NCBI GenBank assembly: GCA_963693085.1
Contig: OY856412.1
Coordinates: forward strand, 964,624,281 to 964,688,280
Direction: 5' to 3'
DNA length: 64,000 bases
DNA from: Alisma plantago-aquatica
Lineage: Eukaryota > Streptophyta > Magnoliopsida > Alismatales > Alismataceae
Part shown: one piece after another, positions 1-13,424 of the stretch
Numbering within the stretch: the stretch's first letter is position 1
Layout: each line of letters begins with the position of its first letter
Notes under the pieces: generated by a model
The model's database searches: none
Told to the model about the DNA's origin: nothing
The model's input: only the letters and a program-made list of their open reading frames with translations
Made by a program: the position numbers and the translations under genes

Positions 1-184
1 AGGGAAACATTATTCCTTGGTAAAATCTAGCAGAATTAACTGATTAGGCATGATCGCTTTGTGGAAGATCCAGCAAGTGACGATAACATATTGGAAACTA
101 ACTATTATTGACATATATATTGACTTGATTTTTTCTTGTGAGACACTGTCTCTAGTTTCTGTTTTTGTTTTTAGAATCACGATG

Positions 185-1145
185 CAATGTAGGATTGAAA
201 TATGAGTGCACCACGATTCAGATGCTTGCATATGTACTAGGATTTGAATGGAGCTTGCACCACAACCCGAACACATAGTGAATCGGGATTCATAAAGAAG
301 GTGCACTTAGATTTGAACACGGTGTTCACTACGATTGAGGTGAGGGTGCAAACTGCACATGGATTTAAATGGTGTGTTAGGTTTCAATAGTTTTGAAATA
401 TAGTGTGCACTAAACCTCGAGTGTTAAGAAGATTAGAAATGTTTGTGTGCCATTATCAAGTTGTTCATGCACCAAGACTCCAATAAATAGTAGGCTATGA
501 TTAAAATAGAAGCACAACATCATACAAATACATATGCACTAGGATTTAATAGAGCTGACACCTTGATTTGGAAAGATAATGAACTAAGATTCGTTTCATA
601 GTTGCATGCAGATTCAAATAACGTGTGCACCATGTTTTGGGTGCACAAGATTTGAGTAATTTGAACCATGATTCAGTTATGGATGCACATGGATTCAATA
701 AGACGATGCACCACAATTTGGCTGAGGATGTTCAACCATAGAATGATGTTTGCACTAAGATTCAAATGCAAATATGCTAGGATTTGAACAACATATGGAT
801 GATGATCATGATGTAAATGCACTAGGATTCATATAGTGTGCACCACAATTTGGATGTAGTTTTACTAGGATTCTAATGGTGTGGTCATCACAATTTATGT
901 AAAGAATGCATCAAAACTTGTGCAACTTGTGAACAAGGATTCAAGCTACTAGGTTAGATTCAAAAAGGGATGTGCACCACATTCAAATTTGCATTCACTA
1001 AACTTAAAATGAAGTTACATCACAATTCAAATAGATAGTATGTTGGGATTGTGTAGCATGCATATTGATTATAATAGTGTGTACTTATTGTTGATGTGAA
1101 TGCACCTAGATTTGAACCATTCATGCACCTTTATTTGAATTTAAA
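185..1145. repeat. Degenerate satellite-like array
   Basis: The stretch repeats two phrases in varied form about every 40-80 bases. One resembles 'actaggatttgaatgg' (near 238, 309, 361, 541, 609, 690, 780, 830, 869, 938). The other resembles 'gtgcaccacgattcgg' (near 208, 250, 624, 700, 838, 972). The copies are too diverged for a fixed period by eye. No coding sequence is evident. It is probably an old minisatellite or satellite. The alternation of the two phrases is what I see; the satellite origin is inference. Confidence 0.55.
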
Positions 1146-3036
1146 AAAACAAGATAAGCTTGTAAAAGGCCAAGCATCTTTCCCTTTCTTCACCATTTTT
1201 ATTTCAAAATTGTACATCTTTAGACAACACTGTGAGGAGTCTCACATGGAACAAGGAGGAAAATAAGAAGTGGGTTCATCTAGTTTACTAGAGAATGTCT
1301 GCCTAAGAATTTGGAGAGTAGTATGTTACGCCTAATGCAGTTATGAACCATCCTTTTTTTAGGTTGGGTCGATAATTGTTGAGTGAAAAACATGCTTTGT
1401 GAAGTAGAAACTTCTAGAGAAAGTACTTCAAGGACTTGGATAGACGATTACAATATAACTAGAAGGTTGGATCTCACATATGGAGAGTTATATTTAATAT
1501 TAGAGCCATGTTCATTGGTATTCTGATGGATGATTGGCAGAGACAAAACTCATTCTAGATGGATCCATAGGTTGATAGGTTTGTGTCTTATTGATGAAGT
1601 TAAAAGTAGAGAAGCTAATGAGAAAAAAGACAAATCAAAAAGTTTTCTTGTAGAAAACTTTAGAAGTGTTGGTGGGTCATGTCTCATCATCTTCTATCAC
1701 AAGGCACAATCTTAAACATAATTGGAACCATGCCTCCAGGGGAAGGTTCACACAATGGATAGTTCAATGTCAAATCAATGCATACATATTTTATTAGTAG
1801 CATTTGGGACAATGTTGGCATCTCCTTAGAAGTTTGGAAATGCGGCTTTTGATTTATTGGTACACTAAAAGGGTATCGTGATGACCTTGATTTTAGGATT
1901 TTGATATCCATTGCAATTTTGAGGTTCATGAGTGATCATAGATGACAAATTGGATTTATTAGTACTTTGAAATGGTATTAAAGAAATTTGAGAAGTATAT
2001 ATTATATCTACATCCAATGTGATGATTCAAAGTTCTCCCGATGAGATTTGTGATTAATAATGAGATAAATGTCTCATAGGATGAAACCTCTTCGATAATT
2101 ATGTTAATTGATAGTATTCTAAATTCAATATTGGTCACCAAATAACATTAATCATGATAGGGCTTATATTAAAATTGCATGGATTTTAGACCAACCATTT
2201 TTGATATATTGACATTTGAGTCTAATTGATTTATGTTTAATGTTTCAAATACATGGGACTAACTTGAAAATTATTATAGAAACTCCATTATACAAACCTT
2301 GTGTATCTGTCTGTATTCTCAGGGTGAGGACACGAGGTTGAGTATCCTACTTGAGTTGTCAAGATAGGGCGGATCATGTTGATATAAGGGTTCACTCTTG
2401 GCAATGGCCTTGAGGTCCCTCTCATAGAAAAGGGTTAGCTAATCTTGAGCATCCTTACATGCCCTTCTAATAGGTAGTTGGTCAAAGGTCTTATGATATA
2501 TGATGTTTCGTAGCATAATTGGAGTAAAGTGACATAAATTACAAGATCTTGTTTTGCTAAATACGTAACTCATATATTCTTGTTCGTCTACTTTTACAAC
2601 TCTATTCAAATTATACAAATCATATATTTGAGTATCTTTCAGGTTGTACTCAACACCTCGTGTGTTGGCACGCTTGTTATACATATTTTATAGGTTCAGA
2701 GATGGCTAGAAGTTGATGGACTTGGTGAGCTATGTCAGGTTTACTTATTGTAAGATCCCTAGTGTACATGAGAGAGTTGTACAATTTGAATCTTAAATAT
2801 GTAATTAAAATCTTCTAATAAAATAATATTGCTTAATAATACTTGTAGATTGTTGAGATTATGTTGGTATTTATATCTTGTTATCTGTTCATGTATGCTA
2901 AGATTGTACGCTTCTGCGTGTTGCCTTTGATTTTTGTTTGGTTTATGAGGTCGGGATTTTGACTCCGTGACACTCTCGCAATGATGGGATTGTCTGACAT
3001 AACAAGTCTATAAGTAGGAGTAGATGTTGTTGGGAT
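1146..3036. other. Gene-free stretch, nothing recognised
   Basis: About 1.9 kb with only short ORFs and no recognisable protein domain, LTR end or inverted terminal repeat. It ends at the left border of the large gypsy-like element. Whether it is unique DNA or very old transposon debris cannot be told by eye. Confidence 0.4.
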
Positions 3037-3041
3037 TTTAC

Positions 3042-6000
3042 TATAAAAGAGTGGAATCATCCCTTTACCATAAAAATTGAAAAATAAAACATCCATCCCA
3101 AACATACTCAAAAGGTATGTTGAAACGGGTGTAAAATTTTCAAATCTTTATATATATGGTATAGAAAAGACCAGCGAGTAATGCAGCGGAATATAATTTC
3201 ATGACTATATTCAATTTTATAAAAGTATACATCATCACTCTCCCATAAAGGGTTTACAACAACAAAAGGATCTAGATAGAGGGAAGTCTAAACTACTTTA
3301 AGTTTTGTCTCCAAAGCAACATCTCCAAGAGCTAGGTCCATGCCAAAATCTAAGTTCTCCTTGATCTTGTTCAACTCCTTGATCTAATCATGGGTGGTTG
3401 GGAAAGCACCCAACAAAGGAAAGAATAAGGTATGTGTCAGAGATAATGAACATGAAACAAAGAAAAGAACAATAATGAAACTTAAGGTTATATATTCATC
3501 ATAAGATGAGAGGGCCAAGAGAACGAGGCATAAATAAAAGATTCTTGCCATAACAAATAAATAATAAAAAGTAGCATGCATGATATTAATTGGACTTCAT
3601 TAACTAAGTAGGGTTGAGGCACCTACCGGACCCCAACCTATAGATGAGGGGAGAGTAATCACATTTCTAGTCACCTATAAAATATTTTATACTAGGGAGA
3701 AATAATGCATTCCCCAGGGGGAGAGTAAACACATTACCCATGGCGAAATAACACATGCCCTAAACTATATGTGGTTGTACATAAGTACCACTACTATAGC
3801 TAAATAGCCAAATAAACCATCATGCTCAAGAAATAGTAAAGTGGCAAGATAAATCATCATATAATTGCAACATGGTAGTGGGGTACAAGATCCAAGAAAT
3901 AAATAATTAAACTGATTTTGAGCAATAATTGCAAAGGAATTATTAACAGAGAAATTAAGGTTTCATAGAAGCCTCATTAGGAAAACGAGGTTAGGGTTTG
4001 CAATTAATCCCAACTTAGGTGTAAAAAAAGTACATACATCTCTTACTAATTTCAATTATCAATGTTCACCACTTTAATCGATTCCAAAGCTCACTTTTCC
4101 TATTTTCAATACATAACCATGAATTAGGGTTTACACATGTATAAAGGTAAGGAAAACCCTAGTTTGGGAATTTTCAAACAAAACTCTAATTTTTATTCTA
4201 AAAATATCAACATTGATCTAGTTAGGTTCTCCTAATTAAGAAAACATATAATTTTGTATATTTTGGAGTTACAAATATTAAAGTGTATTTTTGGTGATTT
4301 TTATGTATTAAAAAATATTTTTAGAAAACACTTTTTGAAAAAACTCAAAACATGCCTCGAAAACATTTTTATTAGAAATATTATATTTTTACAATTCTAA
4401 AACGTATTTTACTTTAATTTTTGGATAAACGAGTCAAGAGTTATGAATTTTCCAATATGGATCAACCAGAGGATGACACCTTAGCAAAATAAGGTGAGAG
4501 AGGTGAAGAGAGAGAGAGGGAGATGACGGCCGACCAGTGACTTGGCCTAATAGAGCGTGGCCAAATCACCAGTTTAGGGTCCTATCATGCCTATGTGGCT
4601 TCGTCCGAGGCGCAAAACAGAAGAATCAAATGACGAGTAGGCCCCTGGCAAGCAACAGAGAAAAGAGAAAGAAAACCCTGAGGACAGAAGGGTAAAACAA
4701 CCAAGGGAGGTCATCTCCCTTGTTGGCTCACGCCATGGAGGCATTCGAGCAAGCAGCACAAAGAAGAATTGGGCGAAACTGCGATCCTTGACCAAACTCA
4801 AAAGCAAGAGTACCGAGAGAAAGAGAAGAATAAACCAGACACACCTATACCAGTAGTTCAACCAGAGAAGCATGTTGGAGAGAGGAGGAGGCGTCGCAAT
4901 CTCAGAGGCAAACTTTGTACGTCAAAAGCCTAAAGCTGATCTCGGTTGAAATTGGATGGAGACAATCGTTGTACGCGGGCTAGGGAAGACCTGGACACAA
5001 GTATTTATAGGAGAGGTTGAGGGAAAATCTGAGATGGTTTGGGACTAACCTTACTTGGAGAGCAAGGTTTGGTGGTTTTCCAAACTATACACAAAATCCC
5101 GAAACTAGGGGTTCAACATGTGTGAAATTCTATTTGGAGTCCAATGATGAAGAAATCATGCAAATCGGTGGAGAAACGTGCGAGTTATTCGCGACTTACC
5201 AGGGTCGTGTATTGTTCACGGCACCCATTCCTACCTGAGGTAGGAGACGATCCCAATCCATTGGATTGTGGATCCAAGGGTCCAATTTGGACACGTGATC
5301 AGATATTTGTGACATTTAAATGGTTATTCCCAATTGGTTTCGAATGAAGTGTGGATGACATTAATTTCCTATCTTCTCTCTCTCTCTCTCCATTTAAGGG
5401 TGCAAATGAGTCCCAAATTGAATGAAATTTGATACCCACCCTAGTGTGATATGATAAAACTAAATATGCAATTAGATTATCCTTTTGAGAACTTTTAATA
5501 TATTAAATAAATCAAAATTTATTTTCTCTTTCCCCCATCATTAATGGTTATAAGATTCTTCAAATTTGATGAAACTTCACCCACAAGTCACATTAAGCGC
5601 CTTGGATATGAATTTGCCATTAATTTTACATGTTAGAGTTATTTATTCATTTATTTAATATTTTGAAGGTTCTACACACTCTCTCCTAACTTCACTTGTA
5701 TATTAAAGATTATCCAAATTACATGAAAATTCACCCAAAGGCTATTTTTAATGTGTAGATCACAAATCCAAGATTATTTTCCACTTTTGGAGTTGTTAAA
5801 TATTTTATTTTATATTTTGAGGAAAACTTACCTTTTCTTTTCAAAATAAAAGAGATACAATTATTAGCATCCCAAAATTATGAAACTTGGCCTCCAGATC
5901 AAATCAAACCTAAGGAAAATGAATTTCAAGTTATTTTTAACCAATTCATCTTCCTTTTATGAGTTTTAGCCCATTATCCAATATTGCCAATATTTAACAT

Positions 6001-6334
6001 ATTAAATGAATCAATATCACATTATCATGTTTAAAGCATCATTATTCATTCCTTTTTCTCTTCCTTGCTCCATAAGGCTAAGGAATGATCTAGAATGAAT
6101 ATATTTTATCACTGTGCCACTTAAGTGGTAAATTTGCGTATTAGACCCTTATTAAAAGTATTTACTAAGGTATTTGTGCATGAACCCATATGCTGGCAAT
6201 AATTATGAACAAATGTTCACCAAACCACTATTATTTCCACAAATTGAACATCAAAGCTAAAAAAGATAGAAAAGAAAAGAAAAGCTTAGAAAGAGGGTTA
6301 AAAAGATAATATATCTAAGTTTCGATATGTTACA
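3042..6334 (-). repeat. Left LTR (3' LTR) of the gypsy-like element
   Basis: It aligns end to end with 8430-9205, 14858-16800 and 24582-25355 on the right. It is the uninterrupted copy, so it shows the empty sites for the two later insertions: near 3808 for the SIRE-type element and 5573-5580 for the CACTA element. A TATA box in minus orientation (TATAAATAC) lies near 5005-5013 and recurs at 16245-16253 in the other LTR. ORFs inside (for example 3384-3581 and 5017-5238) have counterparts in the other LTR and resemble no protein I know. Confidence 0.8.
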
Positions 6335-8429
6335 GCACTGACCCCTTAAAGAGGATTTCGTTCCCGAAATCACAAGCAAAGAGGGAAGGGTGAGTGTGCA
6401 ACTAACTTCAAGTTGTTCCTCCAACCATGAAACTTCCACCAAAACTTCCACTAGCAACTCCACATAGGTCCGGTTCTCAAAGATCACGTAGGGTTCCACT
6501 ATTAAGATTTCTTTTATGAGATTTAATCATTATTACTATTTTTGGCTCATTATCATTATATTTATTAGGATTAACATTATTATTTGATTAATTGTATCCA
6601 ATTATATTCTCTTTGTTGCCAAAAGAATTATATTTCATTATTATGCAAGAAATCTTATATATTTATTATTTATCTCGTGAAGAATTTTAGCACAATTAGG
6701 GTTTGTTGAATTATCTCAATATACTTGATCATTATTCTTAATAAATTGGAATTAGATTCTATTATCACCATATTGAATTTATAACATATTATTTTTGCAT
6801 GAAATAAACATTTTATCCAATTTGTTATTAAGTCTACAATCAATCCAAATAATGTCACATTAATTACTTCCACCTACATTAAACATATATACATTGTCCC
6901 ATTACCTTTCTTTCTCACATTAATGTCATCGTTATTCATTCATATCTATTCACCTCTTAATATTGATTATGCACATTTGTGTGAATCAATTTACTTCTTA
7001 TCCATATTTGAGTCATTATATGATTTTAGTGAACAAGATGGAACATATTATATATTAATGATTTGTTTCACTTACCAAGTCATGATTAGATGATTAATTA
7101 GGTGTGTGTTAGAAAACAAGGTGATATGCATTGCATATTGATAACTTGATAATCCATGATTAGGTGATTATATATCATTTACGTGTATCAAGGTATGTTA
7201 TCTGATTATGCAGCCTAATGTCACTAATGTATCATCAATGACATTAAGGATGCATAGGTTAAGGTTAGATGATTACATCTTAGGGTTTAGGTCAACATGA
7301 TCATTATTTTCACATATAACTTCTTATAATCTATTAAGTCCAATATTAGGTTACAATTATCTTACTCATCATATGAATAGGGTTTATTGGTTCATAACAT
7401 GGTTAGCATCATGCTTATTCATTATTAGTATTAATATGTGAGTTACTCTTATTATGTGCATTAGGTATTCATTAGGATTCAAGCATGTGACCTATTTATT
7501 AGATGACCATTATATGTTCATTAGTATATAAAAAAGCATATTAGATTATAACTATAACTTATTTGGTCAAAACTAAGGATCCAAGCACACTAACCTCCTA
7601 TTCATGGAGTTAGGGTTTTCTAAAGCCACATAGTTAGATCTCAATATGGCACATGGATCCATCCCCCATAAAAAGGATTTCATCCTCGAAATCTAACTAC
7701 TCAAACATCATCAAACTAACTACTCTCCACCCCTTAAAGGGTTGAACTATCCAGGCAAACTAATCTAGAGGTAAAAGGGGTAGACTAACCATGTACAAGA
7801 TCCATCACGCTTCCACTACGCACTTTGATGGTTTTTTAAACACCAAACTTCAAAGTCTAGATTCTTGGGTTAGGCTGACCAAACATGTGGTCCTAAGGGA
7901 CATAAGGGAACCATATTGGGCATCCATCCTCAAAACAAGTCTCAACACCTGAAAAACTAGGTCATCACATAAGGTTCCCAAAGATATCCAACAAAGATGG
8001 TTGAGGTTATTATTACCTAAAAGCATACTATTTTAGACATTTTGTATCAAGTCAGGCCAGACAGGTATCCTATGGATCTGGGAGTCCTCATAAATCAAGC
8101 TCGTGGTGCGGAGGAAAATATTTCTTGCCCCCAAACCCTGATCCATTCTAGACACCCTTGCTTTCAACTTCATATCCTAGTTGTTGCCTAAAGGCAGAAC
8201 TAAACAACCTCAAGTTACTATGTTACTTACATCTTTTAATAGTATACATTTTAGGAAACAACATGATTCTAATGTGAAACTCATAGGATCCTAAATCAAC
8301 CTTTCATCATCTATAGATCAACTCTACGGAAAACATGTCACTTAAAGGGGAACTATGTAAGGCAAGGTTTCTAATTAGGGAGACAAAATTAAAATAGTCA
8401 GATTCCAACTACCATGGGCTCTGATACCA
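6335..8429 (-). other. Internal region of the gypsy-like element, no genes
   Basis: AT-rich DNA without a usable ORF. The polypurine-side phrase is at 6341-6380 and the primer binding site at 8417-8429. A second phrase of the same kind, with ccccttaaag and ggatttcatcctcgaaatc, occurs at 7663-7740. This suggests that an older element end was absorbed. Much of 6540-7560 is simple AT-rich sequence full of attat and attag words. Confidence 0.6.
8417..8429 (-). other. Primer binding site (initiator Met tRNA type)
   Basis: Read on the minus strand this is TGGTATCAGAGCC, the usual plant retrotransposon site complementary to the 3' end of the initiator methionine tRNA. It abuts the LTR boundary at 8430. 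This fixes the element's orientation as minus. Confidence 0.85.
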
Positions 8430-9205
8430 TGCTATAAAAAAGTGAAATCACCCCTTTACCAAAAATTTGAAAAATAAAACATCCATCCCAAATATACTCA
8501 AAAAGGTATGCTGAAATGAGTGTAAAATTTTCAAATATTTGTATATATGGTATACAAAAGACCAACGAGTAATGCAGAAAAATATAATTTCATGACTATA
8601 TTCAATTTTTTAAAAGTGTACATCATCACTCTCCCATAAAGGGTTTACAACAACAAAAGGATCTAGATAGAGGGAAGTCTAAACTACTTCAACTCTTGTC
8701 TCCAAAGCAACATCTCCAAGATCTAGGACCATGCCAAAAGCTAAGTTCTCCTTGATCTTGTTCAACTCCTTGATCTAATCTTGGGTGGTTGGGAAAGCAC
8801 CCAGTAAAGGAAAGAAACAAGGTATGTGTCAGTGATAATGAACAAGAAACAAAGAAAAGAAAAATAATGAAACTTAAGGTTATAGATTCATCATAAGATG
8901 AGAGGGCCAAGAGAATGAGGCATAAACAAAAGATTCTAGCCATAACAAATAAATAATAAGAATTAGCATGCATGATATCAATTGGACTGCATTAACTAAG
9001 TAGGGTTGAGGCACCTACCGGACCCCAACTTATAGATGAGGGGAGAGTAATCACATTCCCAGTCACCTATAAAATATTTTATATTGGGGAGAAATAACAC
9101 ATTCCCCAGGGGAGAGTAAACACATTCCCCAGGACAAAATAACACATGCCCTAAACTATGGGTGGTTGTACATAAGTACCACTACTATAGCTAAATAACC
9201 AAATA
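8430..9205 (-). repeat. Right LTR of gypsy-like element, first piece
   Basis: Matches 3042-3814 in order, including the ctataaaa(a/g)agtg start and the ORF at 8689-8973. Homology stops after 'ccaaata' near 9205, where the SIRE-associated junction begins. Confidence 0.8.
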
Positions 9206-9245
9206 TAAAATACCATTGTATTTTATATTTTTGATTTTATATTAA
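9206..9245. other. Filler DNA at the SIRE/gypsy junction
   Basis: These 40 bases do not belong to the gypsy LTR. From about 9217 they copy the SIRE internal sequence found at 10821-10849 (attttatatttttgatttt). They end exactly where the SIRE LTR starts. Filler copied from nearby DNA is typical of break repair. Confidence 0.6.
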
Positions 9246-10677
9246 TAAAAAAACACTAGAGGGAGTGAATTGGGTTTTATAAAAGTTTTAATAATAATTC
9301 AACTCAAGCAACCACAATTGAGATAATGAGAAGGAGGCAAGGTGTTTAGAGTGGTTCCACCTTTAGCAAAAACTAAAGGAGTCAGTCCACTACCCAATTG
9401 TTTCCAATTGGGATTTTGAAAGTATTTAATTTTATTACCTCACAAGGATGTTACATAAAATTAAAACACTTTCACCACCCTTTGGACAGGCTTCACCTTG
9501 AAGTAGTCACACCAACCTCGAAGCAGCCTTCCTTGAAGTAACTTCAAGCTCCCCATTGAAGTAGCATTCCTCTTGAAGTAGATTCCCGTTGAGACAGCCT
9601 TCTTGAAGTAGTCCAAAGTCCTCCTTCTCCACCGAGAAGACCCTTCTCCACCTAAGAAGATAAACCCTCTCCAATCCACAGCCTCCAATCGTAGGAGTAG
9701 CAAGGAGAGTACAAGCAATAAGAAAGAACAAGAAGGAAAATGGAAATTACAATTACCGTTGTAGCACAAGGCTTGATTTCCTATATCAAGCGTTTTGATA
9801 TCCTAACCAATGTATATGAAAGTGTAAGTGTTTTGGGTAGGATATGCTAGCATATAGGACACGAAATTGGAGCAATGGAAATAAGTAGCAAATGTTGGAG
9901 TTGCTCAATTGCTCACAAGAAAGATTGCCAATTGTAAGTAATATGCTCAAGTGTTGCACAAGTGTGTTTTGGGTGTCCTAAGGCATGTCCTATTTATAGG
10001 AATGGCCTATGAGTGCTTAAGGACGTTCTAGACACTTTCTAGGGGGGTCTTAGTGCTTAACTAGCTGTTAGGTATCCACTAATTGCTTTAGCAATGGCTA
10101 GTTAATTAATTCTGAAAAGTGCAGACAGAGCTCTTCTCGGTCGAGGAATTGTCGACCGAGAATCCTGTCGGTCGAAGTTTTTTTCGACCGAGGGACAGTC
10201 TGGAGCAAGTGTGTATAACATTCGATTCCAACTCCCAACTACCTTGTCTGTTGTGTCTAATGGCTACTTGGATCATTCTCGATCGAGGAGATTATCGACT
10301 GAGAGTGTCTCGGACGAGAAGTTTGTCGACCGAGATTGACTCTGTTTCAATATTTTAAACTATGTACTAAGTGTGTGTATCAGTGTGCAGTTGTGACACT
10401 ATTGTAGGGGATGACCTATCTAAGTGTTGTGATTGAATAGGGAAGATCTAAACACTTGATTTACATGATATCTAAGTACTTGTACATTATATACTTGTAC
10501 AAGTTTTTACATTTGATTACAATCATGAAATTCAAATATTTTGAGCATATAGATCTTCCAAGGGTTTGTCATCCACCTAATTCCTGCAACACTCAAGTAG
10601 CATGTTAGATTCACAAGAATGAAATGTTTGTCATCATCAAAACAAAGGGATTATAATAATATACAATTAAGCCAACA
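9246..10677 (-). repeat. Left LTR (3' LTR) of SIRE-type element
   Basis: About 1432 bases ending in gccaaca. It differs from 13425-14857 at scattered bases only, visibly less than the two gypsy LTRs differ, so it is a younger insertion. The terminal TG has become TA at 9246-9247. It carries tcggtcga/tcgaccga words at about 10137-10337. Confidence 0.85.
9988..10001 (-). promoter_or_regulatory. TATA box inside palindrome, SIRE LTR
   Basis: tcctatttatagga is an inverted repeat, TCCTA(TTTA)TAGGA. It holds the TATA box of the minus-strand element. The second LTR has tcctgtttatagga at 14168-14181. Confidence 0.55.
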
Positions 10678-12758
10678 ATCTCCCCCTTTTTGAAGATGAC
10701 AAACATTTCTAAAATATAAAATAAGGAAATGTAAATCATATGAGTTTCATACCTGAAGTTTACCTTTTGTAGCCATTCTCTTGTTTGCAAGTGTGTGCTG
10801 GCCGGAGGATTATGAAACTCATTTTATTTTATATTTTTGATTTTATATTATTTCTCCCCCTTTGTCATTTCAAAAAGATAACCAAGATAATCATTAAATA
10901 TGATTTTTATTACTCCCCCTTAATTTGATAATTAGATGCTCCCCCTTAATAAGATATTCAGTTTTAAAAACAAGGGATGCAAACCACTTATTGTCAAATT
11001 TAGCCACAGTTTATTTCTCAATCATTTGCAAAGAATGTTAAGCCTTGAAATGATATGAGATCCTTTAAGATTAGAGTTCATGAATGTATCTCTAACCAAT
11101 TATACAGGATGTTAAGCCCAAATTTGTTTAAAGAATTTCATTAAGAACAAGATATATATATCACATTCATGAATATTGTAGGCTCCTTTTCATAGCCAAG
11201 ATTACCTAAAAAATACTAAGGTCATAACTTGTTTCAAAAAAAATTTATAATGTTTACAAAATTTTGTAAGATCTTCCTTAATCTTATAGTCAAGATAGTT
11301 TTTGTGAGCTCCCCCTTAATCAAGATAATTTAAGGATTCTAAGGTCACAATAAGTATTAGATCATAATAAGTTAACCTTTTATGAGAGTTATGCACTAAG
11401 ATCTTGTTTTCAATATACTAAGATTAAGTGCAAGAAAATGATTTACAAATAAGCATTTGGTCAAGCTTATTTTATGTCGACCTTGACTTCGACCTTGGCG
11501 CCCCTTGGTCAAACTTGATTTCAAACAAGAGGCAATTTTTGCAAATTTACAATTTAAGCACTCTTATTGGATTACACATTTATGTTAATTTATGTGAAGC
11601 ATAAAGTCTTTATGTAATATGATCAAATGTATATCAATTTGAAGCACTTTGAGTGATACCTATTTTGAAGAAGTTTTATCAATTTGAAAACGTAATATAG
11701 GCATCACAATGCAGTCTTTGTTCTTGATTTTCTTAAGAAGATTTTCAGAATGTATGTGCTTCATGAAATAAGGAATTTTGATATCCACAATGATTGTTTT
11801 TCTTGCAAAAAGGCATTTTCAATGATAACATCATCTTTATATGTAATGAGCTGAATCACAATGATCATTTTGAAAGCAATATCCATTCATGGTTTGTATA
11901 TATAGATCAAAGATTATTTTAGGCAAATCAAGTAAAAGATGAAACATTATGATCATGGTGAAATAGTAAAGGCATATCCATGATAGAACAATAGAAGCAT
12001 ATCCATAATTTCTTGAAATACAATGATGATGATCATTTAAAAGAAAATTTCAAGACACGTGGTTTTTATATATGGATAGACCAAGGAATACTTAGGACAG
12101 ACCATGTGGATTATTATAAAACAGTAATTAAATCAACATGGTTCATAATTTTCAGTTTTAAGCCAAACCGTGTAGGAGATTATAGCAATTAAAAGATGAA
12201 CTTTGCAATTTATGGTATATGTTTTAAAGAATTTTCTCCAAGATTCACTCTTGATTTGCATATTAAATCAATCATTAATACCAAATTGATAGCAAACTAG
12301 ATTAATTAAAAACAGGTTCAGCATATTTTTACAAGTTTAAAAATAGTAACCTGCTCGTTCGAAAAATTTTCGACCGACAGTGTTCTCGGTCGAACATTTT
12401 CTCGACCGAGAATGTTTATGTATCATTTTTTAGTGATTATTTGCAAGTAAGACATAGATCATTTCTAATTCAATTTTGCAATTTAAAACTCAGTTTAGCT
12501 GAGATAAAACATTTAAATATCAAAGTAACATTTGAGTCAAATCTCAACTAATCATATTCAAATCTCTAAGTTTTAGGAACTTAAACTAAAACACGTTATT
12601 AAAGATGTGTCTCTGCGGGTTTATATAAAAATGTGTATTTTGAACTTAGAAATTTTAATTACTTGAATCAATCTGTTATCTCATTATGTTAAGTTGAGAT
12701 AGACATGAAGATATACAATTTAGAGTCTTTGGTCATATCTCAACTTAATTTAATCTAT
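10678..12758 (-). other. SIRE internal region, non-coding
   Basis: AT-rich sequence with several extra polypurine-like tracts (ctccccctt or ctcccccttaa at 10852, 10914, 10939 and 11311), as found near the 3' end of SIRE elements. No pol or env-like ORF is seen. A tcgaccga/tcggtcga cluster like that in the LTR occurs at 12355-12412. Confidence 0.6.
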
Positions 12759-13377
12759 TTAGTTTGGGGGTTTTGGAACCCATACCAACTCAACATCCTT
12801 TTTCTTGTAGGGACATGAGAAGGAATAATGTCCAAGATGCAAACAATAATGGCAACATATAGAATCAATCTCATTTCTCTTTTTCTTGGGTACATATGTA
12901 TACTTGCCTTTAGGTACATACCTAGATTGAGTCTTTGGCACTTGAATCCTTTCCCCACTAGGTTTTTGATAGGATTTTCCTTTAGGCTTGTAACCTAGTC
13001 CTCTCCTTCCAATTTGACCGTGAGAATCATTTAAGATCTTATCAAGAACATCATTGCTTCTTAAGCTACTAACTTCTTGTTGTAACTTAGCAATCTCATC
13101 ATTGCTTCTTTAATTTCTTCTTGCACTCAATATATTTATCATGTTTTTCTTGAAGGCTAGCAATTAAATCTTCTTTTGATAAATAAAAAAAGCTTACCTC
13201 TTCTTCTTCTTCTTCACTTACTGTAGCAATAAGGCATTCTTTATGCTTATCTTCCTTCTTTAACCTCCATGGACAACTAGGTGTTGTGTTCCTTGTTCCT
13301 AAGCACCAATTACAGGTTGTTGAAGATTGGTCCATGCTTTTCCTTTGCTTGCGGTTGTAGCCACCACCACCCTTCAT
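12759..13377 (-). pseudogene. SIRE-type gag remnant with CCHC zinc knuckle
   Basis: Read on the minus strand, a first part (13099-13377) has CNWC...C, an acidic run SEEEEEE, and a lysine/glutamate-rich predicted coiled coil. After stops, a second part (12759-12958) contains CHYCLHLGHYSFSC, a CX2CX4HX4C zinc knuckle, followed by a lysine-rich stretch and VWVPK. This order, with the acidic coiled-coil piece before a KPKGK linker and then the knuckle, matches the end of SIRE gag just before pol. The gag N-terminal half and all of pol are missing. Stops and frame changes make it non-functional. Confidence 0.75.
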
Positions 13378-13424
13378 TCTTTAAGACTCGATTAGAGCTC
13401 CTTGAAGCCTGCTCTGATACTAAA

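Noticed and set aside
3384..3581. Small membrane-like ORF
   Set aside because: It is duplicated at 8689-8973 as part of the gypsy LTR. The hydrophobic look comes from AT-rich sequence.
9461..9769. Repeated minus-strand ORF with a Leu-rich start
   Set aside because: It recurs at 13689-13979 because both are SIRE LTR. No start context or domain supports a gene.
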